NCBI GenBank assembly: GCA_964390795.1
Contig: CAYMLQ010000164.1
Coordinates: forward strand, 1 to 11,866
Direction: 5' to 3'
Length of the DNA: 11,866 bases
Source of the DNA: CAYMLQ01 sp964390795
GTDB taxonomy: Bacteria; Verrucomicrobiota; Kiritimatiellia; RFP12; UBA1067
Position 1 is the stretch's first letter. Each line of letters opens with the position of its first letter. This document shows, piece by piece, positions 6,304 to 11,866 of the stretch. The translations under genes and the position numbers were made by a program. Below the pieces are notes generated by a model. The model ran no database searches, had not been told where the DNA came from, and was given only the letters and a program-made list of their open reading frames with translations.

Positions 6304-8034
6304 CTAACGCGACTCTGCGAGCGTGCGCAAGGCCGATTCGCAGAGCCCGGCCATGGTGTCGCCGGCGACCGCACCCTCCGCCTCGCTGGTCACATTCACC
6401 GAACGGTAACGCGTGGCCACGCCGGCCAGCTTCGGAATGTCCTGCGCATGCTCCCGCCACGCGGCACGCCAAGCCTCCAGCTCCTGCCGGGCCTGCACCG
6501 CCAGCGCCGCGTCACGTGTCTCCTGCCATTGGTAAAAGCGAAACATCCCGTTCACGTAGTGGCAGACGACCCTGGCCAAATTCTCCATGTAGATCAGGCT
6601 GTTCAAGGCCTCCTGGTAGACGGCCTCGCCGCGCTCGGCGACAATGGCCGGACGCGCATGCTCGAACAGCGCCCGCATGCGGCCCGCGAGCGCAACCGCC
6701 TCCTCCTTTTCGGCAAACACCTCGGGCAGGGCGTGCTTCGACCCGTCGTACAGCTGCCGGAGCGACGCGCCGCGGATGATGTCATCGCGCATGAGGTTCT
6801 CGCTCGGCTTCCAGCCCCGGTGCTCGCGGGCGTACGGTGCGATGTAGCGGAACTTGAGCACGAACTCCGGCGAGAGCATCAGCATATCCGCCACGTCGGA
6901 GGCCGCTTTTGCGCCGAACTCAAGCGAGGCCCACTCCTCCGCCAGCTTGCGCGGCGAGGCCTTCGGGTCTTTGACCAGCCGCGACGTCGCGTAGACGTTT
7001 AGCCGCACCCAGCGGTCCGAGGCCAGCTTGGGGCCGCCTCCGCCCCCTCCGAAATGCCAGAGCCAAACGCCGACAGCCCCTTTTTGAGCGGACTTGAGCA
7101 GATCCTCCGCATGCAGCGGGCCGACGTAATTCGGAAACGCACCTTTGCCCTCGTACTCCCGCGCGCACTGGAACTCGATGATCTGCTCCACGCCTCCGCG
7201 GCCGATCGTGGGGTTGAAGTCGTTGTAGCGCCAGAAATCAGTCTGCGTGTGCTTGACGGAGAAGATCAGTCCTTTGCGGCTCTTCACGCCCGCCAGTATC
7301 CGGTCATAGACATTGGTGTTCGCGTGGAACTTGTCGTTGCCCAAGTCCCACGTGCGCCAGATCAACGTGCGTCCGCACTCGTCCACCACGACCCTGCGCG
7401 TCTCCTCGATCAGCCGGGTCATGCGCCGGAAATAGTCGTCGTCGATGGCGCGGCCCATCACCCGCTGCGCGAGATAGCCCTGCTCCGGGCGCGAATAGTT
7501 CTCCCCCGTCCGGATCAGCACATGCGCGATCTTGGGATAGGCCTGCAAAACCTCGCTGTACTTGGCCCGGTAGACCTGCCAGAAGAGGTCGCTCTCCCAG
7601 TCCGCCCAGACCGATTTTTTGTTACGCGTATCCTGTTTTTTCAGCCACTCGGCAACGGGAACCGGCAGCGCGACCTCATCCGTCCCGGCAACCAGGGCCA
7701 GCCCCAATTTCGCGGCTTCGTCGTAGTCCTTCTTGAACTTGTCTCGCGCCCGCTCGATCTGCGCGCGCAACCCGGTCCCTTCGGCGATGGCGCCCGGGCA
7801 GGCCCCGTCGAAAGTGGCAAGCCTGGTGATGTCGCCCGAGATTGTGGCCGTACAGCCGGTGTCGAGGTAACGCTTCATCTCCTTTTCGCCGCTGCCGATC
7901 CAGAGCTTCTGGAACGGCGCCGGCGCTTCCGCCGCCACACCGGATACGGCCGCGAGTGCAGCGGCTAACAAGACGCTGCCCCGAGACGCGCACAGCCGCC
8001 TCAGGCATTCGTGCTCTGCAGAGGTACTTTTCAT
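6304..8034 (-). CDS. Secreted GH67-like glycoside hydrolase (alpha-glucuronidase-related TIM barrel)
   Basis: This 576-residue protein has a signal peptide (hydrophobic 20-33, cleavage near A35-A37). I relate it to GH67 alpha-glucuronidases by motif alignment from memory. R-T-G-E-N-Y (E178) sits where GH67 has its general-acid glutamate. L-I-W-R-T-W-D (224-230) matches the strand V-I-W-R-A-F. T-D-F-W (D266) and E-F-Q-C-A-R-E-Y (E293) match the GH67 P-x-D-F-Q and E-x-Q-I-T-Q-E-Y catalytic carboxylates with nearly the same spacing (27 against 28). N-V-Y-A-T-S-R-L followed by L-A-E-E-W (346-368) matches the GH67 N-x-Y-A-F-G-R-L and I-A-x-E-W region. It is shorter than usual GH67 (roughly 680-730) and appears to lack the N-terminal domain. 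A Gly run (329-334) follows W324-L-W. The ATG overlaps the upstream sulfatase stop as ATGA, implying coupled translation. The longer frame to 8250 encodes sulfatase antiframe sequence and is rejected. Probable role: removing glucuronic acid or a related uronic acid from polysaccharide fragments. Confidence 0.72.
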   Translation of the reverse strand: MKSTSAEHECLRRLCASRGSVLLAAALAAVSGVAAEAPAPFQKLWIGSGEKEMKRYLDTGCTATISGDITRLATFDGACPGAIAEGTGLRAQIERARDKFKKDYDEAAKLGLALVAGTDEVALPVPVAEWLKKQDTRNKKSVWADWESDLFWQVYRAKYSEVLQAYPKIAHVLIRTGENYSRPEQGYLAQRVMGRAIDDDYFRRMTRLIEETRRVVVDECGRTLIWRTWDLGNDKFHANTNVYDRILAGVKSRKGLIFSVKHTQTDFWRYNDFNPTIGRGGVEQIIEFQCAREYEGKGAFPNYVGPLHAEDLLKSAQKGAVGVWLWHFGGGGGGPKLASDRWVRLNVYATSRLVKDPKASPRKLAEEWASLEFGAKAASDVADMLMLSPEFVLKFRYIAPYAREHRGWKPSENLMRDDIIRGASLRQLYDGSKHALPEVFAEKEEAVALAGRMRALFEHARPAIVAERGEAVYQEALNSLIYMENLARVVCHYVNGMFRFYQWQETRDAALAVQARQELEAWRAAWREHAQDIPKLAGVATRYRSVNVTSEAEGAVAGDTMAGLCESALRTLAESR

Positions 8035-9326
8035 TCTTCCACACCCTTCTTTCCGTTTTTCGTTGGTGCAGGCGGAGGCGGCAGCGCCTGGTTCCATTGC
8101 TGCCACAGGGCGGTAAGTTCCGCGACCTTGGCCGGCTGTGCAGCCGCCAGGTCCCTGCTCTCGTTCCGGTCTGTGACAAGGTCGAACAGTTCGGGTTTGT
8201 GATCCGGCTCCCCCACGACCAGTTTCATGTCGCCCTGTCGCACCGCCCACCGCCCGTCGATACGCCAGTACAGGGTCTCATGAGGCCGCCCTGCGGTCGC
8301 CCCCGTCAGGTAAGGCATCAGGTCGACCCCGTCCAGTTTCCACGCGGGATCGACCGGCCCGCCGGCGGCCCTTACGCAGGTCGGCATCACGTCCAGCTGG
8401 ATGACCGGAAAATCATAGGCCTTGCCCGCGGGAAGCTTTCCCTTCCACTGCATCATCCACGGCAGGCGGATGCCTCCCTCCCAGGTTCTATACTTGGTGC
8501 CGCGCAAGCCGCCGTTGCCGCCGTTGTGTGGCGAACCGTTGTCACTGATGAAGAAGATCAGGGTATTCTCCTCCAACCCGAGTTCGCGGAGCTTGGCGAG
8601 CAAGAGCCCCACGCCGTCATCCATCGCGGCGAGCATGCCGCAGAAATGTCGACGATCCGGCTTTTTCACATGCGGAAAACGGTCCAGGTATTTCTGCGTC
8701 GCCTCATACGGACCGTGCACGGCATTGAAGGCCAGGTAAATGAACCACGGTTTCTCCTGGTTCTTGGCGATGAAGTCGCAGGCGCGCTGGGCGAAGGCGT
8801 CCGTGGTGTAGAACTCCTTCGGCGTCTTCTGCTCCTTGTTCGAGAACAGCGAGTCCATGACCGGACGGCCGATGTAGGGGCCGTTCGCGACCACGCCGTA
8901 GAATTCGTCGAACCCGCGGCGCTGCGGCAGGCGCTCTTCTCTTCCGCCCAGATGCCACTTTCCGACCGCCAGCGTCGCATACCCGAGCGCCTTCATGCGG
9001 TCCGCGATCGTTACTTCCGTCAGAGGCATTCCGCCCGGCGCTTGGTTGTTGTTGTCGTGCCCGAACCTTTGCTGGTAGCGTCCCGTGAGCAGTCCCGCCC
9101 GCGAAGGGGAGCACAGGGGGGCGGAAACGTAGCCGCTGGTCATGCGGACGCCATTGGCCGCGATCGAGTCGATGTGGGGCGTCGGCACCTCCTTGCCGCC
9201 GTACGCTCCGAGGCCCCCATAGCCCAGGTCGTCGGCGTAAATGATCACGATACTTGGCTTCACCCCGGCATGGACAGAACCGGCGAGCAGTAAGAGAAAG
9301 GCGAGCGTCGTATTGCGTTTTTTCAT
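8031..9326 (-). CDS. Secreted type I sulfatase (arylsulfatase A-like, formylglycine-dependent)
   Basis: This 431-residue sulfatase is exported by a clear signal peptide (M-K-K-R then L-A-F-L-L-L-L, cleavage near H19-A20). It would hydrolyse sulfate esters on a carbohydrate. D32/D33 are metal ligands. C72 in C-S-P-S-R-A-G-L-L-T-G is the cysteine converted to formylglycine. K123 and H125 lie in G-K-W-H-L-G, H204 in N-A-V-H-G-P, D262/N263 in I-S-D-N-G, and K278 in R-G-T-K. All expected active-site residues are therefore present. The C-terminal subdomain ends with a short Pro/Lys-rich tail. The start at 9326 is preferred because the 12 extra residues from 9362 precede the signal peptide and would overlap the esterase gene. 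The gene starts 16 bp after the esterase stop and ends overlapping the GH67-like ATG by 4 bp. Substrate position (for example a 6-O- or 4-O-sulfate) is not readable. Confidence 0.95.
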   Translation of the reverse strand: MKKRNTTLAFLLLLAGSVHAGVKPSIVIIYADDLGYGGLGAYGGKEVPTPHIDSIAANGVRMTSGYVSAPLCSPSRAGLLTGRYQQRFGHDNNNQAPGGMPLTEVTIADRMKALGYATLAVGKWHLGGREERLPQRRGFDEFYGVVANGPYIGRPVMDSLFSNKEQKTPKEFYTTDAFAQRACDFIAKNQEKPWFIYLAFNAVHGPYEATQKYLDRFPHVKKPDRRHFCGMLAAMDDGVGLLLAKLRELGLEENTLIFFISDNGSPHNGGNGGLRGTKYRTWEGGIRLPWMMQWKGKLPAGKAYDFPVIQLDVMPTCVRAAGGPVDPAWKLDGVDLMPYLTGATAGRPHETLYWRIDGRWAVRQGDMKLVVGEPDHKPELFDLVTDRNESRDLAAAQPAKVAELTALWQQWNQALPPPPAPTKNGKKGVEE

Positions 9327-9342
9327 GATAGACCTAGTGTTG

Positions 9343-10338
9343 CTAGTTTTTGAGAGTGGCAATGAGAAAATCGACCATGGTGGCGTGTACCACGTTGGTG
9401 GAGCCGGGGTAAACGAGTTCGCACGGCACCTTCAGCGCATCGCAGTGCTCCTTGAGCTTGACGCCGAAGTTGGCAGAGTGCACCGGGTCGTGCTGCGGCT
9501 GTCCCAGCGCGGGCGGCGTCTGGTAGTAGAGGCCCACAGGCGGATCGTCCGGAGTAACAAGTTCGTAAGGCGAGTATTCCTTGATCCAGGGCAGGAGGCT
9601 CTCGCGCTTCTCCACAAACACATCGTTGGGACTCATGTTGCGGGAATTGTCACCCTTGATGCCAAAGGCGCCCTGGCCATGGACGTTCGTCGGCATCCAT
9701 TCGTGAATCTGTTTGGGGTCGAGCGAGGTCTGGGCGCGATGCGCCCCCACGCAGAACAGGCGTGTCGATTCCCGGGCGACCGGATCGCCGCTGGCGGGGT
9801 CGGCCAGGTCGTCGTGGAACGCCAGCCACAGGCTCGTGCAGGCCCCGGCGGAACCGCCGCACGCGGCGACGCGGGCCTTGTCGATGTTCCACTCCGCGGC
9901 CTTGTACCGCAGGAACTGGATGGCGCGGGCGCAATCCCGCATCGGCCCGCGGACCGGCGGCACTTCGCCGTCAGCAGTCGCCTCGACGATGAACCGGTAT
10001 TCGACCGAGGCGACGGAGATGCCGCTCTTGAGGGCATCGGGCAGGACCATGTTCAGATACAAATGACGGTCGCCGCCCGTCCACCCCCCGCCGTGGATGT
10101 AGACGATCAGCGGCGCGGGCTTGTCCGTCTCCGCTTTCCAGAAATGCAGCACCTGCTTCGGATGCTTCCCATAGGCCACGTCCTTGAAGGTGGGCGGCGG
10201 CGGCTCATACCGCGGGCGGGTGGCCGGCTTCACTGCCGAAGTGGCCGCGGTCGGCTTTGCAGGTTGTCTGTCGGCGGCAGGCTGCGCAGCCAGCGGAGTG
10301 AGCAACAGGGCGATGAAAAGTAAGAGGGCGTTTTTCAT
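9343..10338 (-). CDS. Secreted alpha/beta-hydrolase carboxylesterase (HGGGW / GGSAG type)
   Basis: This 331-residue esterase has a signal peptide (M-K-N-A-L-L-L-F-I-A-L-L-L, cleavage near A17-A22) and a Pro/Ala/Thr-rich linker (about 24-49). The oxyanion-hole motif H-G-G-G-W is at 82-86 and the nucleophile S163 is in G-G-S-A-G. D265 in D-D-P-P-V-G-L-Y-Y and H318 in N-V-V-H are the likely remaining triad members; H287 in H-S-A-N-F-G is an alternative. The fold group is the hormone-sensitive-lipase or BD-FAE-like esterase family, whose members often deacylate polysaccharides (acetyl or feruloyl groups). In this operon between two sulfatases, removal of acetyl groups from the same glycan is the natural inference, unproven. 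The start is set at the signal-peptide ATG 10338, 16 bp after the upstream sulfatase stop; a longer reading to 10416 would overlap that gene. The ribosome site is weak (GGCGGGAAAC), so its translation may depend on the upstream gene. Confidence 0.9.
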   Translation of the reverse strand: MKNALLLFIALLLTPLAAQPAADRQPAKPTAATSAVKPATRPRYEPPPPTFKDVAYGKHPKQVLHFWKAETDKPAPLIVYIHGGGWTGGDRHLYLNMVLPDALKSGISVASVEYRFIVEATADGEVPPVRGPMRDCARAIQFLRYKAAEWNIDKARVAACGGSAGACTSLWLAFHDDLADPASGDPVARESTRLFCVGAHRAQTSLDPKQIHEWMPTNVHGQGAFGIKGDNSRNMSPNDVFVEKRESLLPWIKEYSPYELVTPDDPPVGLYYQTPPALGQPQHDPVHSANFGVKLKEHCDALKVPCELVYPGSTNVVHATMVDFLIATLKN

Positions 10339-10354
10339 TTGTTTCCCGCCATGT

Positions 10355-11836
10355 TTAACGTCTATTTGACAAGCCGGGACGCTGTCGTTCGAAAGCCGCT
10401 TCCTCCGTCGCGGCACCCTGGTCGCCTTGCGCCTTCATCCACGCATCCAGTATCCCGTTCAAGCGTCGGACCGTTTCAGCCTGTGCCGGATCGTCCGCGA
10501 GATTGTTCATCTCCCACGGATCCGCCTCCAGGTCGTAGAGTTCAAGGGGCGGTCGCCGCAGGTATCGTTCAGTCTGTTTCATGGCAAACGCCTGGTCGGT
10601 CGGTTTCGCCTCTTTCAGCCACGACTTCGCCGTGGAAACCGCCGCCCCCTGCATTTCATGACCGGGATTCAGGTTGCGAATCAACTTGTAACGCGCATCC
10701 CGGACGCAGCGAATTCCGAAAAGTTGGTTGCGCCCGCCGCCGATCCCGCGCGACGTCTGCTCCGCGAATACGTACTCATTTCCGGCATCCGACCCGCCTC
10801 GCAGTGTGTTCAGGAAACTGCGACCGTCCAGCTCGGCCGGCGCCTTTCCGCCTGCAGCTTCGATCAACGTCGGCAGAATATCGACGTACGACAACAGGGC
10901 CGGACTCACCCGTCCTGCCTGAACTACCCCCGGCCAGCGGATCAGCACGCCCCCGTGGATACCCGCCTCGTACAGCGTCCACTTCCCGAATGGAACCGAC
11001 GAGCCCTGCTCGCTCATAAAGATCAAGATCGTGTTGTCCGCCAGCCCATGCCGGTCGAGGATTGACATCACGCGGCCCACCTCGGTATCCAGCACGGCGA
11101 CCTCGGCATAGTAGCGGGCAAGGTTACGCCGGATCGACGGCGTGTCAACCAGGTATGGCGGAAGCTGAAGTTTATCCTGCTGGTACACGGCCGCGTCGCC
11201 TAGGTTCCATGGCGAGTGGGGTTCTTGCGAGGCCACCACCAGGCAGAAGGGCTGCGAACGGTCACGCGCAACAAACTCGTCCATCGCGGCGAAATCCAGT
11301 GGCAGCTCGGCCCCCTCCTCGCCATCTCCACCGCCGGACGCCTTTTGGCCGGTGCCCTTCGATGTGCGGGACGAATGTGGAAATTCGAACGGGAAACATT
11401 CGGGCGGACCGAAATGGGTCTTTCCGACAAGCCCGACGCGATACCCGAGCGGCTTGAGGTGGTGGGGCATACTGAGCGTGCCCGGTTTCACATAGGAGTG
11501 GTTCGGGTACGCGCCATTCCGTACGGGGTAAATCCCCGTGAACAGCGCCTGCCGCAAGGGGGCGCACATCGGCGCAGGGGCGTAAAAACGGGAGAACCGG
11601 ACGCCTTGCGTCGCCAGCTTGTCCACATTCGGCGTCCGGACATCTTTATTCCCGTAACACCCGATGTCATGCCAGCTCAGATCATCCGCCACCACGAGGA
11701 CGATGTTCGGCCGGCCGGAACTGTCCGTCCGTTGAAGGTTGCTGACCGTGTCGCCGGCAAACGTTCCCAATGACAGCGATGCCGCTATCACGACCGCACC
11801 TGTTAGCCTAAAAGCAGTTATCCAAGCAATATGCAT
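10355..11836 (-). CDS. Secreted sulfatase, heparan N-sulfatase (SGSH)-like, with variant active-site motifs
   Basis: This 493-residue sulfatase opens the operon. It has a signal peptide (hydrophobic about 11-26, cleavage near F26-A27). D51/D52 are metal ligands. C91 in C-A-P-L-R-Q-A-L-F-T-G fits the C-x-P-x-R rule for formylglycine formation, but the usual Ser residues are Ala and Leu. K139 and H141 lie in G-K-T-H-F-G, and H207 in E-P-H-S-P-W. Where typical sulfatases have S-D-N/H-G, this one has S-E-Q-G (E276/Q277), followed by P-F-G-K-W (K285). The S-x-x-G-x-x-x-P-F layout recalls human SGSH (S-D-N-G-I-P-F-P), so an SGSH-like group, acting on N- or O-sulfated sugars, is likely. The start is secured by AGGAGG 5 nt upstream. 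The C-terminus contains the usual L-Y-D-L-E-x-D-P-W-E-M-N-N-L-A block. Activity is probable, but metal binding with Glu/Gln deserves testing. Confidence 0.92.
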   Translation of the reverse strand: MHIAWITAFRLTGAVVIAASLSLGTFAGDTVSNLQRTDSSGRPNIVLVVADDLSWHDIGCYGNKDVRTPNVDKLATQGVRFSRFYAPAPMCAPLRQALFTGIYPVRNGAYPNHSYVKPGTLSMPHHLKPLGYRVGLVGKTHFGPPECFPFEFPHSSRTSKGTGQKASGGGDGEEGAELPLDFAAMDEFVARDRSQPFCLVVASQEPHSPWNLGDAAVYQQDKLQLPPYLVDTPSIRRNLARYYAEVAVLDTEVGRVMSILDRHGLADNTILIFMSEQGSSVPFGKWTLYEAGIHGGVLIRWPGVVQAGRVSPALLSYVDILPTLIEAAGGKAPAELDGRSFLNTLRGGSDAGNEYVFAEQTSRGIGGGRNQLFGIRCVRDARYKLIRNLNPGHEMQGAAVSTAKSWLKEAKPTDQAFAMKQTERYLRRPPLELYDLEADPWEMNNLADDPAQAETVRRLNGILDAWMKAQGDQGAATEEAAFERQRPGLSNRR

Positions 11837-11841
11837 GCTGA

Positions 11842-11847
11842 CCTCCT
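11842..11847 (-). promoter_or_regulatory. Strong ribosome-binding site AGGAGG of the first sulfatase
   Basis: AGGAGG lies 5 nt upstream of the ATG at 11836. It is the strongest ribosome site in the window and marks this gene as independently initiated, consistent with an operon start or a well-expressed member. Only 19 bases lie beyond it, so the promoter and any upstream gene cannot be seen. Confidence 0.75.
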
Positions 11848-11866
11848 ATTTCTTCAGCGTGGCGAT

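Larger units (their letters stand above)
3403..11836 (-). other. Probable six-gene operon: sulfatase - esterase - sulfatase - GH67-like - histidine kinase - response regulator
   Basis: Six co-directional genes have junctions of 16 bp, 16 bp, a 4-bp overlap, 11 bp and 13 bp, with no space for internal promoters or terminators outside coding sequence. The first has a strong ribosome site and the last is followed by a hairpin. All four enzymes carry signal peptides and the kinase faces the periplasm, so the set is coherent as an exported degradation module with its own regulator. The operon may extend upstream of the window. No transporter, SusC/SusD pair or sulfatase-maturing enzyme (FGE or anSME) is present here. 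Confidence 0.8.

Noticed and set aside
8035..8250. N-terminal extension of the GH67-like gene to a start at 8250
   Set aside because: It would overlap the sulfatase by about 220 bp and put 72 unstructured residues before a clear signal peptide. The ATG at 8034 in the ATGA overlap is far better.
7842..9293. Long plus-strand open frame (483 codons) opposite the sulfatase and GH67-like genes
   Set aside because: It is the antisense shadow of two genes with complete catalytic motifs. Its translation is Arg/Pro/His-rich without any domain, and GC-rich codons suppress stops on the opposite strand.
9241..10323. Plus-strand open frame (360 codons) opposite the esterase
   Set aside because: The esterase on the minus strand has a signal peptide and catalytic motifs in register. 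The plus-strand product has low-complexity, Arg/Gly/Val-rich composition and no recognisable motif.
1..11866. CRISPR array, tRNA, rRNA, insertion sequence or prophage signature
   Set aside because: No regularly spaced direct repeats, transposase motifs, terminal inverted repeats or recognisable RNA gene were seen. Apparent repetitiveness in 1-3277 is protein-level repeat coding.

Overview
The window is a GC-rich stretch in which every credible gene lies on the minus strand. Read right to left, it holds a tightly packed set of six genes (positions 11836 to 3403) and then the beginning of a very large secreted repeat protein (3277 to the left edge). No RNA gene, insertion sequence, CRISPR array or integrase was recognised. 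Sulfatases, a GH67-like enzyme and a protein with autotransporter-associated beta-strand repeats together suggest a polysaccharide-degrading bacterium of the PVC group (Verrucomicrobiota, Kiritimatiellota or Planctomycetota). That placement is inferred from gene content only; there is no phylogenetic marker in the window.

Layout in transcription order: (1) 11836-10355, SGSH-like sulfatase with a strong ribosome-binding site; (2) 10338-9343, secreted alpha/beta-hydrolase esterase; (3) 9326-8031, canonical C-S-P-S-R sulfatase; (4) 8034-6304, secreted TIM-barrel enzyme that resembles GH67 alpha-glucuronidase and overlaps the sulfatase by 4 bp (ATGA); (5) 6292-4058, membrane histidine kinase with a periplasmic domain of about 445 residues; (6) 4044-3403, NarL/LuxR-type response regulator. 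Gaps are -4 to 16 bp, so the six genes look like one operon. A perfect 8-bp GC-rich hairpin just after the regulator stop may end or attenuate this transcript. After it comes (7) 3277 to beyond position 1, a Gly/Ala/Ser/Thr-rich beta-repeat surface protein with its own good ribosome-binding site and a missing C-terminus.

Taken together: the four exported enzymes would remove sulfate, acyl and probably uronic acid groups from a sulfated, uronic-acid-containing polysaccharide or its oligosaccharides in the periplasm or outside the cell. The kinase/regulator pair encoded at the end of the same transcript would sense a periplasmic signal, perhaps a released sugar, and control the locus. This is an analogue, with a separate kinase and regulator, of the hybrid two-component control of Bacteroidota polysaccharide loci. 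The substrate cannot be read from the sequence. The least conventional pieces are the short, divergent GH67-like enzyme, the sulfatase with altered metal-site residues, and the kinase sensor domain.
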